A stretch of DNA of 18,370 nt, taken from REDI01 sp038123735 (lineage in GTDB: Bacteria > Myxococcota_A > UBA796 > GCA-2862545). The notes beneath the pieces are model-generated. The model did no database searches. It saw only the letters and a list, made by a program, of their open reading frames with translations, and was not told the DNA's origin. This document shows positions 6,670 through 14,180 of this stretch, piece by piece (the first letter of the stretch is position 1; each line of letters opens with the position of its first letter). The translations under genes were made by a program, and so were the position numbers. Location: NCBI GenBank assembly GCA_038123735.1, contig JAYPAP010000067.1:1-18370 (forward strand), given 5' to 3'.

Positions 6670-7566
6670 TTACACTCGGCCTTGAGCCCCCACCATGTCG
6701 ACTCCCATAGCACCAGCAAGCAACGGCCTCGCCTCATCCAAAATGGGCAACAACACCTCCTTCATCGCGCGCACTCTGGCCGACCGGCGCAGATCGGCGT
6801 GGGTGAGCAGCCAGAGGTCCGTCGCTGCCTCCTCCACGAGGGTTGAGACGCGGGAAAAGGTGGGGTCCAGATCACCAACAAAGCAAGGTAGCAGGCCGAC
6901 CGCCGGCGTGCAGCGAAGCACGCGATGCATCGCTCCCACCGTGGTGACTTCATACAGGATGTCGGCATCGCCAAAATGGCGTTGGCGCCAGGCAGCAGCT
7001 GCTCGTGGACCCGCCCCCGCGCCATACACAACCCACGGGGCATCGGCGCCGGAATCGGGCGCGCTCGAGTAGACCGCCCAACCGATCGTTCCCACCTTTC
7101 GCCCCACCGCGTCCTCCGGAGGGGTGGCGCTGGGTCGGAGGGCGAGCTCCGCTTCATCACCGATGGACAACATGTGGTCGACGGCGCGGAGCACGGGGCG
7201 TAGGCCAGGGGCGAGGTGCCTTACGGCTGCCAAGCGTGGCGCGATGACCTCGAGTAGGGTCTCCGGCATGGTGAGGACCACCGTCCCTACGGCAGCCCGA
7301 TCATGACCGGTCGCGACTCGCCGCATAGTGAGAACACCCTCTTCCACAGCAGTGGCCTCCGGCAGAAGAGCTTCCCCGACTTGAGTCAGCGCATACCCTC
7401 GATTGGATCGCTCAAAGAGAGCCACGCCTAAGGTGGCTTCCAGGCTGGCTATCCTCCGATGAACAGTGGAAGCATTGACCCCCATCACCCCCGCTGCGCC
7501 TCCAAGGGTTCCGTGTCTCGCAAGCTCCAGGAAAGCCCGCCAATCATCCCATCGAATCTCGTCCAT
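6670..7566 (-). CDS. LysR-family transcriptional regulator
   Basis: From the ATG at 7566 the protein has 298 residues, the usual LysR length. The N-terminal winged helix-turn-helix is clear: DDWRAFLELARHGTLGGAA, then VNASTVHRRIASLEATLG, then LFERSNRGYALTQVGEAL. The effector-binding domain follows (about 85-290) and is more divergent. An in-frame ATG at 7584 would add six residues, but it falls inside the 14-bp palindrome at 7579-7592, while the 7566 ATG has GGTGAG just upstream, so 7566 is preferred. It is divergent from the pirin-FMN reductase pair. LysR proteins typically control such divergent neighbours and themselves, and their ligands are small molecules. The hydrolase gene lies 75 bases downstream on the same strand and could be co-transcribed. 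The ligand is unknown. Confidence 0.9.
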   Translation of the reverse strand: MDEIRWDDWRAFLELARHGTLGGAAGVMGVNASTVHRRIASLEATLGVALFERSNRGYALTQVGEALLPEATAVEEGVLTMRRVATGHDRAAVGTVVLTMPETLLEVIAPRLAAVRHLAPGLRPVLRAVDHMLSIGDEAELALRPSATPPEDAVGRKVGTIGWAVYSSAPDSGADAPWVVYGAGAGPRAAAAWRQRHFGDADILYEVTTVGAMHRVLRCTPAVGLLPCFVGDLDPTFSRVSTLVEEAATDLWLLTHADLRRSARVRAMKEVLLPILDEARPLLAGAMGVDMVGAQGRV

Positions 7567-7578
7567 AATCTCACCACT

Positions 7579-7592
7579 TTGCATGTATGCAA
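7579..7592. promoter_or_regulatory. Likely LysR operator, perfect palindrome
   Basis: TTGCATGTATGCAA is two perfect 6-base arms around GT, containing the T-N11-A pattern of LysR-type binding sites. It lies 12 bases upstream of the preferred LysR start and about 43 bases before the inferred pirin start, the expected place for a shared autoregulatory and activating site. Binding is inferred from position and symmetry. Confidence 0.55.
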
Positions 7593-7631
7593 CCTCATCT
7601 TCTACATTTGGCCATTTTCAATGCGACGGCG

Positions 7632-7641
7632 NNNNNNNNNN
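7632..7641. other. Assembly gap of 10 N
   Basis: Ten undetermined bases lie at the 5' end of the pirin gene. Ten N is a common placeholder, so the true gap length may differ. It hides the pirin start codon and probably its ribosome site. Confidence 0.95.
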
Positions 7642-8321
7642 AACTTCGACCCTCAAGCCAACGAGGCCAAGCAGACTTTGGCTGGCTTCAATCCCAGCAC
7701 TCATTCAGCTTCGGGAATTACTACGACCCTCGCCATATGGGCTTCGGACACCTGCGGGTCATCAATGAAGACCGCGTTCAGGCCGCGCGCGGGTTCGGCG
7801 CCCATGGACACCGCAACATGGAGATCGTGAGCTACGTGGTGTCCGGCGCATTAGCCCACCAAGATAGTACAGGTAGTTCCGGCGTCATCACCCCGGGCGA
7901 GGTGCAGGTCATGAGCGCTGGGCGCGGTATCCGCCATAGCGAGATGAACGCGAGTAAAGACGCGCCAGTTCACTTCTTGCAGATTTGGTTGTTGCCCCGA
8001 GAGTCCAGCACTGAGCCTGGATATGTCCAGAAAGACTTCGGACATCAATCAGGTCTAACCCTCCTCACCAGCCCCGATGCGCGAGATGGTAGCCTGCGGA
8101 TAGGACAGAACACGGACATTTGGAAGGCTCGCTTACAACCTGGTGAGTCCACCCAGCTCACACTTCGCCTCAACCGCGCATGGGTGCAGGTGGTCCATGG
8201 CTCCCTGGAGGTCAACGGCGCCCAACTGCGCACTGGCGATGGCGCGGGCCTGACCGACCTCACCACGCTCGACATTCAAGCCCTGGAAAGCGCTGAGGCG
8301 CTGATCTTTGACTTACAATAG
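7635..8321 (+). CDS. Pirin-family bicupin metalloprotein (YhhW-like), start within gap
   Basis: This is a pirin of about 228 residues. The N-cupin carries SFSFGNYYDPRHMGFGHLRV, FGAHGHRNMEI and MSAGRGIRHSEMN, giving the metal ligands His, His, His and Glu. If translation starts at 7635, inside the N gap, these are H57, H59, H101 and E103, the numbering I recall for E. coli YhhW. The sequence after the gap (LRPSSQRGQADFGWL) aligns with residues 4 onward of family members starting MIK. So about three residues are hidden, and the gap is probably close to its nominal length. Some pirins oxidise quercetin with molecular oxygen, while others act as redox-sensing regulators. The real role here is not determined. 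It is followed after 8 bases by an FMN reductase and divergent from a LysR gene. Open frame continues upstream to an ATG at 7587, but that ATG lies in the operator. Confidence 0.88.
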   Translation, partial: XXXLRPSSQRGQADFGWLQSQHSFSFGNYYDPRHMGFGHLRVINEDRVQAARGFGAHGHRNMEIVSYVVSGALAHQDSTGSSGVITPGEVQVMSAGRGIRHSEMNASKDAPVHFLQIWLLPRESSTEPGYVQKDFGHQSGLTLLTSPDARDGSLRIGQNTDIWKARLQPGESTQLTLRLNRAWVQVVHGSLEVNGAQLRTGDGAGLTDLTTLDIQALESAEALIFDLQ

Positions 8322-8329
8322 GAGGATTC

Positions 8330-8878
8330 ATGACCAAACCACTCAGCATCGTTGCCATTTCCGGCTCACTGCGCCAAGCCAGTTTCAATACGGGATTGCT
8401 CAAGGCGGCCGCCGAGCTGGCACCTGAAACCCTCACGGTGTCGCTTCTGGAATTCCATGAGCTCCCATTTCTCAATCCAGACGTACCTGCCACCAACGCT
8501 GTCGACGGATTTAAGGGAGCCATCTCGGAGGCAGACGGCCTACTGATCGCCACACCGGAGTACAACTACTCAGTCCCTGGGGGGCTCAAGAACGCCCTCG
8601 ACTGGGCCAGCCGTCCCGCCTATCAGTCGCCGATGTTCAATAAACCAGTCGGGGTTCTTTCAGCTTCACCGGGCATGGTTGGAGGTGCGCGCGCCCAGTC
8701 TCATCTCAAGCACATCTTGCTTGGAATGGGCTCCCAGGTCTTCCCGTACCCGGAATTTCTCCTGTCCCAAGCCGGAGGAAAGTTCGACGACGGCGCTCTG
8801 GTAGATGAGACAACCCGGTCATTCCTGACGAAGTACTTGGAAGCCTACGCGGCATGGGTATCCACGTGCAACCACTGA
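8330..8878 (+). CDS. NADPH-dependent FMN reductase / quinone reductase (flavodoxin fold)
   Basis: The protein has 182 residues, the usual length for the YieF/ChrR/SsuE-like flavoprotein family. The FMN phosphate loop is at 11-20 (SGSLRQASFN). The isoalloxazine-side motif TPEYNYSVPGGLKNALDWAS spans 75-94 and is diagnostic. GMVGGARAQSHL follows at 115-126. Such enzymes reduce FMN, quinones, chromate or azo compounds with NAD(P)H in the cytosol. The ATG has AGGAGG 4 bases upstream and lies 8 bases after the pirin stop, so the two form an operon probably governed by the divergent LysR. The combination suggests a response to electrophiles or quinones (inferred). It ends one base before the opposing glycosyltransferase gene. 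Confidence 0.9.
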   Translation: MTKPLSIVAISGSLRQASFNTGLLKAAAELAPETLTVSLLEFHELPFLNPDVPATNAVDGFKGAISEADGLLIATPEYNYSVPGGLKNALDWASRPAYQSPMFNKPVGVLSASPGMVGGARAQSHLKHILLGMGSQVFPYPEFLLSQAGGKFDDGALVDETTRSFLTKYLEAYAAWVSTCNH

Positions 8879-8879
8879 T

Positions 8880-10775
8880 CTAGCTGTCGGGACAGGCCTC
8901 TGGGACTAACCAGGCCGGGGGCACGGCAGTGGGTTGCTCACCGGGTCCGCGGTGCACGAGGGTTACCCCCGCATCCCCTTTTCGATGCTCATAGTGCACG
9001 GCAACATTGTATTTTCCGGCAGACCAAAGCTTGTTGGGTGGCGACGCCTCATCATTCATCATGACTTTGACGGCATCCCGCCCTTGGCCATACACAAATT
9101 GAGGTTCCGGGAGTGATAGACACCCTTGCCAGAGGACAATGAAATTATCTGCAGGCATGCCCTCGAGCGGAGCACCTCGTCTCCAGTCGAAGTGAACCAT
9201 CCCATCGACTCGCTCTTTTACGCCCTCTGGAGTCTCGTATCGGCCCATGAGCCCCTGCCCAGGCTCAGGCCGCGGTCCAACGCGGTGCCAGATGCGATAC
9301 GCGCGCCAGTCAGCCAACTGAGCCTTCTCAATCTCTTCATACAAGCCGGAAAGCTCTATCCAAGCCAAATACCGTTGGTCTCGATAGTACATCTCCTTCC
9401 GACCCCGACTTCGATGGTCATGAAGGGCCACCACCTTCGGGTATTCGCTGAAGAAACGGTATACGTCTGAGCTGACGTCCTGCTTAAGAAGGAGAGGCAC
9501 ATCCTTGTGAATCAGGCCGATGGTGTCCAGGACGCGACCCCCCGAGTAATACCCTACGGCACCGATCTCGTTGAGCATGATCCCATCGTCCCCCGGCTCG
9601 ATCAGCTTGGCGAGCCGATGGGCGAGCGCCACATGTCCCCGTGAATCCATCGCTGGGTTATGACCTTTACCCTTTGGTAAATCCACCGCGACCTTTTGCC
9701 GAAGTCGCATATGCTGCCCGACCATCGCGATGGTGAGAACGAGCACGGCGATCGTCGTCAGACGCGTATTGAGTGCACGAAAACGGTCCAGAGAAGTGAA
9801 TATCAGAACGCCCAGCACGGGAACGATCGGGATCAAGAACCGAGAGAGGGACATCCAATCACGGCCGCTCACTGTCAAGAAGAAGAAGCCACACAGTGGG
9901 ACCGCAAGCACCGGCCAGGCCCTTCGTTTACCCAAGAGCAGCACGGCTCCTAAGATCGCGGGCGCGATCGCTATCCCACCCGAGAACAGGCTTCCCACTG
10001 ACCCTTCTACCACCTCCCACGCGATGGGGAGGTTGTGCCAGATCCGCTCCAGGATCGGCTGTTTCTGGAAGTTCTTGGCGTGAAATGTGTTCGGGACGAG
10101 CGTGCCGTACATAAACCAGCGAGCAAGCCCCCACCCTACCAGCGCTCCCAGAGGAACGAGCAGCGGCAAAATACGGCGCCGAATCTCAAGAAGCGACCAT
10201 GGGCGCTCGTCGATCAGCAACCCGAATACCAAAGGGGCCACGTAGATCACCCCCTCCGGTCGGGTCAGCGATGCGATGGCGGTCCACAGTGCGGCCCACC
10301 ACCACTCCCGCCGGACAATATGGCAAGCTAATCCGGTAATACCAAGCGCGAACAGAATGGTCTCCATCCCGGATATGCTGTACAAAATCAGCGCCACGGA
10401 AGTCCCTAGCCACGCCATCGCGCAAACCACCGTGAGCCAATGAACGCCCAGCGCACGCAGTAGTGAACGGACGTAGAGCATCGACCCAATCCCTGCAGCC
10501 AGCCCAAGCGGCTTCGCGACTACATCAGGAGGAATGCCGATGAACGCCGGAACGGAGAGGATCAAGACCCACATCGGATTGGAGTACCCCTCCACCCATT
10601 CTCCGTGATTGAAGACCAGTCCATGACCAGCGGCCAAGTTGGCGGCGTACCGATAGGAAATGTAGCTATCGTCGATCGTCCATTGCCACCATAGTGAAGC
10701 CTGGACAACGAATATCCCCACAGCCATGGCGACGAGAATCTGCTCTATCTTTGGCCGCCACTCGAACACCTGCAC
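8880..10775 (-). CDS. GT-C type multispanning membrane glycosyltransferase
   Basis: The protein has 631 residues. About ten or eleven membrane segments fill residues 11-360, and a soluble C-terminal domain occupies about 385-631. The first extracytoplasmic loop carries TIDDSYISYRYA (D35, D36), then GHGLVFN and EWVEGYSNPMW. This arrangement is seen in GT-C enzymes that use polyprenyl-phosphate sugars, including the actinobacterial AftB-like arabinosyltransferases and O-mannosyltransferase relatives. The soluble part has GAVGYYSGGRVLDTIGLIHKD, a motif frequent in this group. The start codon is GTG, with AGGG 5 bases upstream, and the next internal ATG is at residue 17. It probably transfers a sugar to a cell-surface glycan or protein in the periplasm. 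Acceptor and donor are unknown. It is downstream of pseB-pseC and the AckA-PduL fusion on the same strand, but a 269-base gap suggests its own promoter. Confidence 0.78.
   Translation of the reverse strand: MQVFEWRPKIEQILVAMAVGIFVVQASLWWQWTIDDSYISYRYAANLAAGHGLVFNHGEWVEGYSNPMWVLILSVPAFIGIPPDVVAKPLGLAAGIGSMLYVRSLLRALGVHWLTVVCAMAWLGTSVALILYSISGMETILFALGITGLACHIVRREWWWAALWTAIASLTRPEGVIYVAPLVFGLLIDERPWSLLEIRRRILPLLVPLGALVGWGLARWFMYGTLVPNTFHAKNFQKQPILERIWHNLPIAWEVVEGSVGSLFSGGIAIAPAILGAVLLLGKRRAWPVLAVPLCGFFFLTVSGRDWMSLSRFLIPIVPVLGVLIFTSLDRFRALNTRLTTIAVLVLTIAMVGQHMRLRQKVAVDLPKGKGHNPAMDSRGHVALAHRLAKLIEPGDDGIMLNEIGAVGYYSGGRVLDTIGLIHKDVPLLLKQDVSSDVYRFFSEYPKVVALHDHRSRGRKEMYYRDQRYLAWIELSGLYEEIEKAQLADWRAYRIWHRVGPRPEPGQGLMGRYETPEGVKERVDGMVHFDWRRGAPLEGMPADNFIVLWQGCLSLPEPQFVYGQGRDAVKVMMNDEASPPNKLWSAGKYNVAVHYEHRKGDAGVTLVHRGPGEQPTAVPPAWLVPEACPDS
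8884..8916. terminator. Two candidate hairpins at the second convergent junction
   Basis: CTGTCGGGACAG (8884-8895) can form a 4-bp stem with a CGGG tetraloop. It is followed by GGCCTCTGG (8895-8903) pairing with CCAGGCC (8910-8916) with a two-base bulge. They start 5 bases after the FMN reductase stop, within the last codons of the convergent gene. Neither has a T-run, so terminator function is uncertain. Confidence 0.35.
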
Positions 10776-11044
10776 CCTCGCCCTACCATCGCCACCGTCT
10801 AATACCGCGTATCACAGTTCACGCGAGCACATTGATAGGACGGGAATTCGATTCGTGATGTGGTCACTTGGCGTTGGGAATGCGTGGCGAGTGTCATCCC
10901 CTTCCCGTCGATGTCGCCATTCATCGCATTGGCCAACTACCAGGCTTTAATACGGATGATGTCTGTATCGGCTACCTTCCTCTGGCCTAGAACCACCTCA
11001 CCCCGTGGCGGTGTCGATTCCGGGCCTTGAGTCGGGCTGCTCGC
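10776..11044. other. 269-base intergenic region
   Basis: This is the longest non-coding stretch, between the glycosyltransferase start and the AckA-PduL stop, both on the - strand. It presumably holds the glycosyltransferase promoter. I found no convincing -10/-35 pair, tRNA, small gene or strong terminator. On the - strand, ACCGCC and GGTGGT near 10992-11012 can form only a weak stem with one G-U pair. Confidence 0.5.
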
Positions 11045-12862
11045 TCATGGACCGTCGAACGCCACCCGACGCCGGCGAAGCTGGGCGATCGCACCCGTTG
11101 AAACCAGCGCGCCTTGGTGCCCGCGGTTGATTTCCGCGGCGTTCGCCTCGTCGGTATCAATATGCATTTCGAGGGCGTAGCTGGACTTTACTCGAATCAA
11201 CACATCCCCAAAGACGAGATTTCGGCCCTCGCTCTCCACGGCCACCTCGACCACGTCACGGTCCTTCACCCCAAATCGCTCCGCGTCTTCCGGGGTCATG
11301 TGAATATGACGCCTCGCACAGATCACGCCCTCGGTCAGAGTCAGAGAGCCGGCAGGGCCGACGAGCGTACATGCCGCTGAGTTCCGGATATCGCCCGAGT
11401 TGCGGACTGGAGCATCGATACCCAGAAAGAACTCATCAGTTCGCGATATCTCAACCTGGCATCCTGGGCGTTCTGGGCCAAGAACTCGGACACCCTGAAT
11501 CTGGTTTCGAGGACCCACGATGGTGAGCTTCTCCTCACAGGCATACTGACCCGGCTGCGAAAGCGGCTTGTACGGCGTCAACTGATGCCCCTCGCCAAAT
11601 AGGATGTCGACCGCTTCTCGGGTCAGGTGAATGTGGCGCGCCGAAATGGCGATTGGGATGCTCAGGTCTTCAGCAACTCGATGGCGGTGCTGAGCGAGCT
11701 TGCAGACTTGACTTGCGATTTCACGTTGCTCGTCGCATGCGATCACCAAGAGCTTCACCCTCGAGCTGCTGTCGTTGACCCGAACCACGGGCGACGCCGA
11801 TGAGACTGCGACATCGCGATTCCGATCCTCATCGAGCCGCGCTCCCAAGAACCCCAGACGCTGCAGAGTACGGTGACGCACTAGCGAGCTATTTTCACCG
11901 ATCCCACCAGTGAAAGCGATGACATCCACCCCACCCATCGCCGCCGCATACGCCCCGATCTGCTTGCGAAGTCGATGCGTGAACACGTGCAGCGCCAGCC
12001 GACAGGACTCATCGCCATCTGCAGCTCGAGACTCGATATCCCGCATGTCATTCCCCACGCCGGAGAGGCCCGCCAGACCCGAACGGGTATTCAGAAGCGT
12101 ATCCAAGCCGTCCACGTCCAGTCCCTCAGCCCGCATCAGCGCGATGAGAACCCCTGGATCGACATCACCAGACCGCGTTCCCATGACCAATCCCTCGAGC
12201 GGGGTCATCCCCATGCTGGTCTCGACGCTACGCCCGTACTCCACCGCGCAAGCACTGGCTCCATTACCGAGGTGGCAGCTGATGATGCGCAGATCACGGA
12301 TGTCCTGTTCGAGATGCTCAGCGACCTGCCGACTCACCCATGCATGTGATGTTCCATGAAAGCCATACCGGCGAATACTATGCTTTTCAACCAGGTCTTT
12401 CGGCAGGGCATAGGCCTTTGCTCTGCGCGGAAGTGTGGCATGAAACGCGGTATCGAAGACAGCGACATGCGGCACATCGGGCAACAACGCTCTCGCTGCA
12501 CGAATCCCGGCTAGGTTGGAGGGATTGTGGAGCGGTGCCATGGGAATCAGAGCCTCGATCGCAGCTTCTACGGCATCATCGATAATGGTCGGCTGTGAGA
12601 ATTGTTCCCCGCCGTGAACCACCCGGTGACCGACCCCGTGGATCTCGCCCACCCGCTCCACGAGCAACGGCACGAGACGAGCGAGCGCATCACTTAGGCT
12701 CTCCACCCGCAGATCCGTCTGCAGCTCCCCGTCGATTGCAACTTCAGCCTGATCGCTTCCTAGGCGGCCTACTTTTGCTGATGCAGCGCGTGCTCCGGTC
12801 TCCGGGTCAACGACCTCCGCTTTGAGACTAGAACTGCCGGCATTGAGGACGAGAATGTTCAT
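11045..12862 (-). CDS. Acetate kinase fused to PduL-type phosphotransacylase
   Basis: The protein has 605 residues and two enzymes in one chain. Residues 1-392 are acetate kinase: NAGSSSLK (7-14), HRVVHGG (79-85), catalytic FDTAFH (D137), RRYGFHGTSH (164-173), CHLGNGAS (197-204), MTPLEG, RSGDVDPG (230-237), GGIGEN (319-324) and the C-terminal CDEQREIA (E378). Residues 398-605 are a complete PduL: ARHIHL (408-413), QPGQYA, VEISRTD, ARRHIHM (516-522) and EMHIDTDEANAA, including both His-X-His zinc motifs. The joining segment is only about 6-10 residues. PduL converts acyl-CoA and phosphate to acyl-phosphate, and AckA uses that to make ATP, so the fusion could channel acetyl-phosphate between acetyl-CoA and acetate in either direction. 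No microcompartment shell genes are nearby, and the PduL lacks an obvious encapsulation peptide. The ATG at 12862 has GGAG 5 bases upstream. The frame is continuous with no N or stop at the junction. Confidence 0.95.
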   Translation of the reverse strand: MNILVLNAGSSSLKAEVVDPETGARAASAKVGRLGSDQAEVAIDGELQTDLRVESLSDALARLVPLLVERVGEIHGVGHRVVHGGEQFSQPTIIDDAVEAAIEALIPMAPLHNPSNLAGIRAARALLPDVPHVAVFDTAFHATLPRRAKAYALPKDLVEKHSIRRYGFHGTSHAWVSRQVAEHLEQDIRDLRIISCHLGNGASACAVEYGRSVETSMGMTPLEGLVMGTRSGDVDPGVLIALMRAEGLDVDGLDTLLNTRSGLAGLSGVGNDMRDIESRAADGDESCRLALHVFTHRLRKQIGAYAAAMGGVDVIAFTGGIGENSSLVRHRTLQRLGFLGARLDEDRNRDVAVSSASPVVRVNDSSSRVKLLVIACDEQREIASQVCKLAQHRHRVAEDLSIPIAISARHIHLTREAVDILFGEGHQLTPYKPLSQPGQYACEEKLTIVGPRNQIQGVRVLGPERPGCQVEISRTDEFFLGIDAPVRNSGDIRNSAACTLVGPAGSLTLTEGVICARRHIHMTPEDAERFGVKDRDVVEVAVESEGRNLVFGDVLIRVKSSYALEMHIDTDEANAAEINRGHQGALVSTGAIAQLRRRRVAFDGP

Positions 12863-12989
12863 TGAGGCTCCACCAGAGGTCTTCGGTCTCTAGCCTAGTG
12901 CCGAGGGCCGCGAAGTAAAGGCAGATGGCAAACGGTGCGCGTTGGAGGTCTGACATGGTGGATGGGCACCTGGCTTAGGCAGCGGATCG

Positions 12990-13001
12990 CAGGTGCACCT
13001 G
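12990..13001. promoter_or_regulatory. Perfect 12-bp palindrome upstream of the AckA-PduL gene
   Basis: CAGGTGCACCTG is its own reverse complement. It lies in the 160-base gap between the pseC stop and the AckA-PduL start, about 130 bases upstream of the latter. It could be an operator, but a palindrome of this size in GC-rich DNA may be chance. A small GGCG-GGT-CGCC stem at 13007-13017 sits just after the pseC stop. Confidence 0.25.
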
Positions 13002-13022
13002 TCTTTGGCGGGTCGCCCTGGA

Positions 13023-14171
13023 CTACCGGCCGTATCCCACAAGTTCACGCATCGCGTCGATGACGATATCTTGGTCCGCCTCGCTCAAGTCCACGTAGAG
13101 AGGCAAGCTGATCGCCTCTCGATAATAGTCTTCAGACTCCGGATACGCCACCTTTGAATGGCCACGCCGGCTGTAATATGGCTGGCGATAGATCGGGATA
13201 TAGTGAAGGTTGACCAGGATCCCCTTCTCACGAAGCGCGTGGAAGGTGGCGCCATGCCGGGAGGCGTCTTTCAGGCGCACCACATAGAGATGCCACGCAG
13301 ACTGAACCTGCGCCGGACGCGCGGGAAGTTGTAGCGCTAAGCCCTGAAAGGCCGCATCGTAGCGCTTCGCCAGTCGCTCTCTTGCTTCGGTGAATGGCTC
13401 GAGCTTGCCGAGCTGACTCAATCCGAGGGCCGCGTGAATATCGGAGAGGCGATAATTGAAGCCCAGGTCCTGCATTTCATAGTACCAAGCTCCATCTGGG
13501 ACGTGCGTCATCTCGGCGCCCACCTTGGTAATTCCATGGGTGCGCAGCCTTCGCATGGTGGCAGCCAGTTCGGGGTCATTGGTCGTTGCCAAGCCCCCCT
13601 CAGCTGAGGTGATGATCTTCACGGGATGGAAGCTGAACACTGCTATATCGCTGTGCTGGCAAGCGCCGACAGGCACGCCGTTGTAGCGCGCTCCGAGGGC
13701 ATGACTGGCATCTTCGAGCACGCGAAACCCGTATTCCTCGGCCAGCTGAGCTATCCCCTCCATATCGCATGGTAATCCAGTCATATGTACTGGAACCACG
13801 ATGTCTGGGATGCGCTCCGCGTGCTTGAGCTTCTCTCGAAGCGCGGCAACCGACATATTGCCTGTGGCTCTGTCGATATCTACAAAGTCCACGTCTGCAC
13901 CGCAGTATCGGGCACAATTTGCACTTGCAACAAAGCTGATTGGAGACGTCCAGAGTAGGCCGCCGGCACCGAGCCCCAACGCCCGACACGCGAGATGAAG
14001 CGCACTGGTGGCGCTATTTACCGCCACCCCAAATTGAGCATCCACCCGACGCGCAATGGCACCTTCGAAGCGCTCAACCGCTGGGCCTTGGGTGATTAAC
14101 GGAGACCGCAGAACCTCCACCACCGCGCGGATGTCATCTTCATCGATGTGTTGTTTGCCGTAGGGGATCAT
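13023..14171 (-). CDS. pseC: PLP-dependent aminotransferase PseC-like (DegT/DnrJ/EryC1)
   Basis: The protein has 382 residues, the normal length for UDP-4-amino-4,6-dideoxy-N-acetyl-beta-L-altrosamine transaminase. Seen: the N-terminal IPYGKQHIDEDDI and LRSPLITQGP regions typical of PseC, VNSATSALHLA (51-61), the EDASHALGARY cofactor region (D154, H157) and the PLP lysine in FSFHPVKIITSAEGG (K185). It transfers an amino group to the 4-keto sugar made by PseB, the second step to CMP-pseudaminic acid, in the cytosol. It starts 9 bases after pseB with GAGAGGGG upstream, so the pair is an operon. The remaining pathway genes (pseH, pseG, pseI, pseF) are not in the window. A related 4-aminosugar pathway remains possible, though the PseB partner favours Pse. 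Confidence 0.9.
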   Translation of the reverse strand: MIPYGKQHIDEDDIRAVVEVLRSPLITQGPAVERFEGAIARRVDAQFGVAVNSATSALHLACRALGLGAGGLLWTSPISFVASANCARYCGADVDFVDIDRATGNMSVAALREKLKHAERIPDIVVPVHMTGLPCDMEGIAQLAEEYGFRVLEDASHALGARYNGVPVGACQHSDIAVFSFHPVKIITSAEGGLATTNDPELAATMRRLRTHGITKVGAEMTHVPDGAWYYEMQDLGFNYRLSDIHAALGLSQLGKLEPFTEARERLAKRYDAAFQGLALQLPARPAQVQSAWHLYVVRLKDASRHGATFHALREKGILVNLHYIPIYRQPYYSRRGHSKVAYPESEDYYREAISLPLYVDLSEADQDIVIDAMRELVGYGR

Positions 14172-14180
14172 CAGCCCCTC

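Noticed and set aside
9696..10331. Overlapping plus-strand frames opposite the GT-C gene
   Set aside because: Composition is unlike real proteins here, and the minus-strand frame has clear membrane segments and family motifs across the same bases.
10776..11044. tRNA or small RNA in the 269-base gap
   Set aside because: No cloverleaf, T-arm consensus or strong stem with a T-run could be built on either strand.
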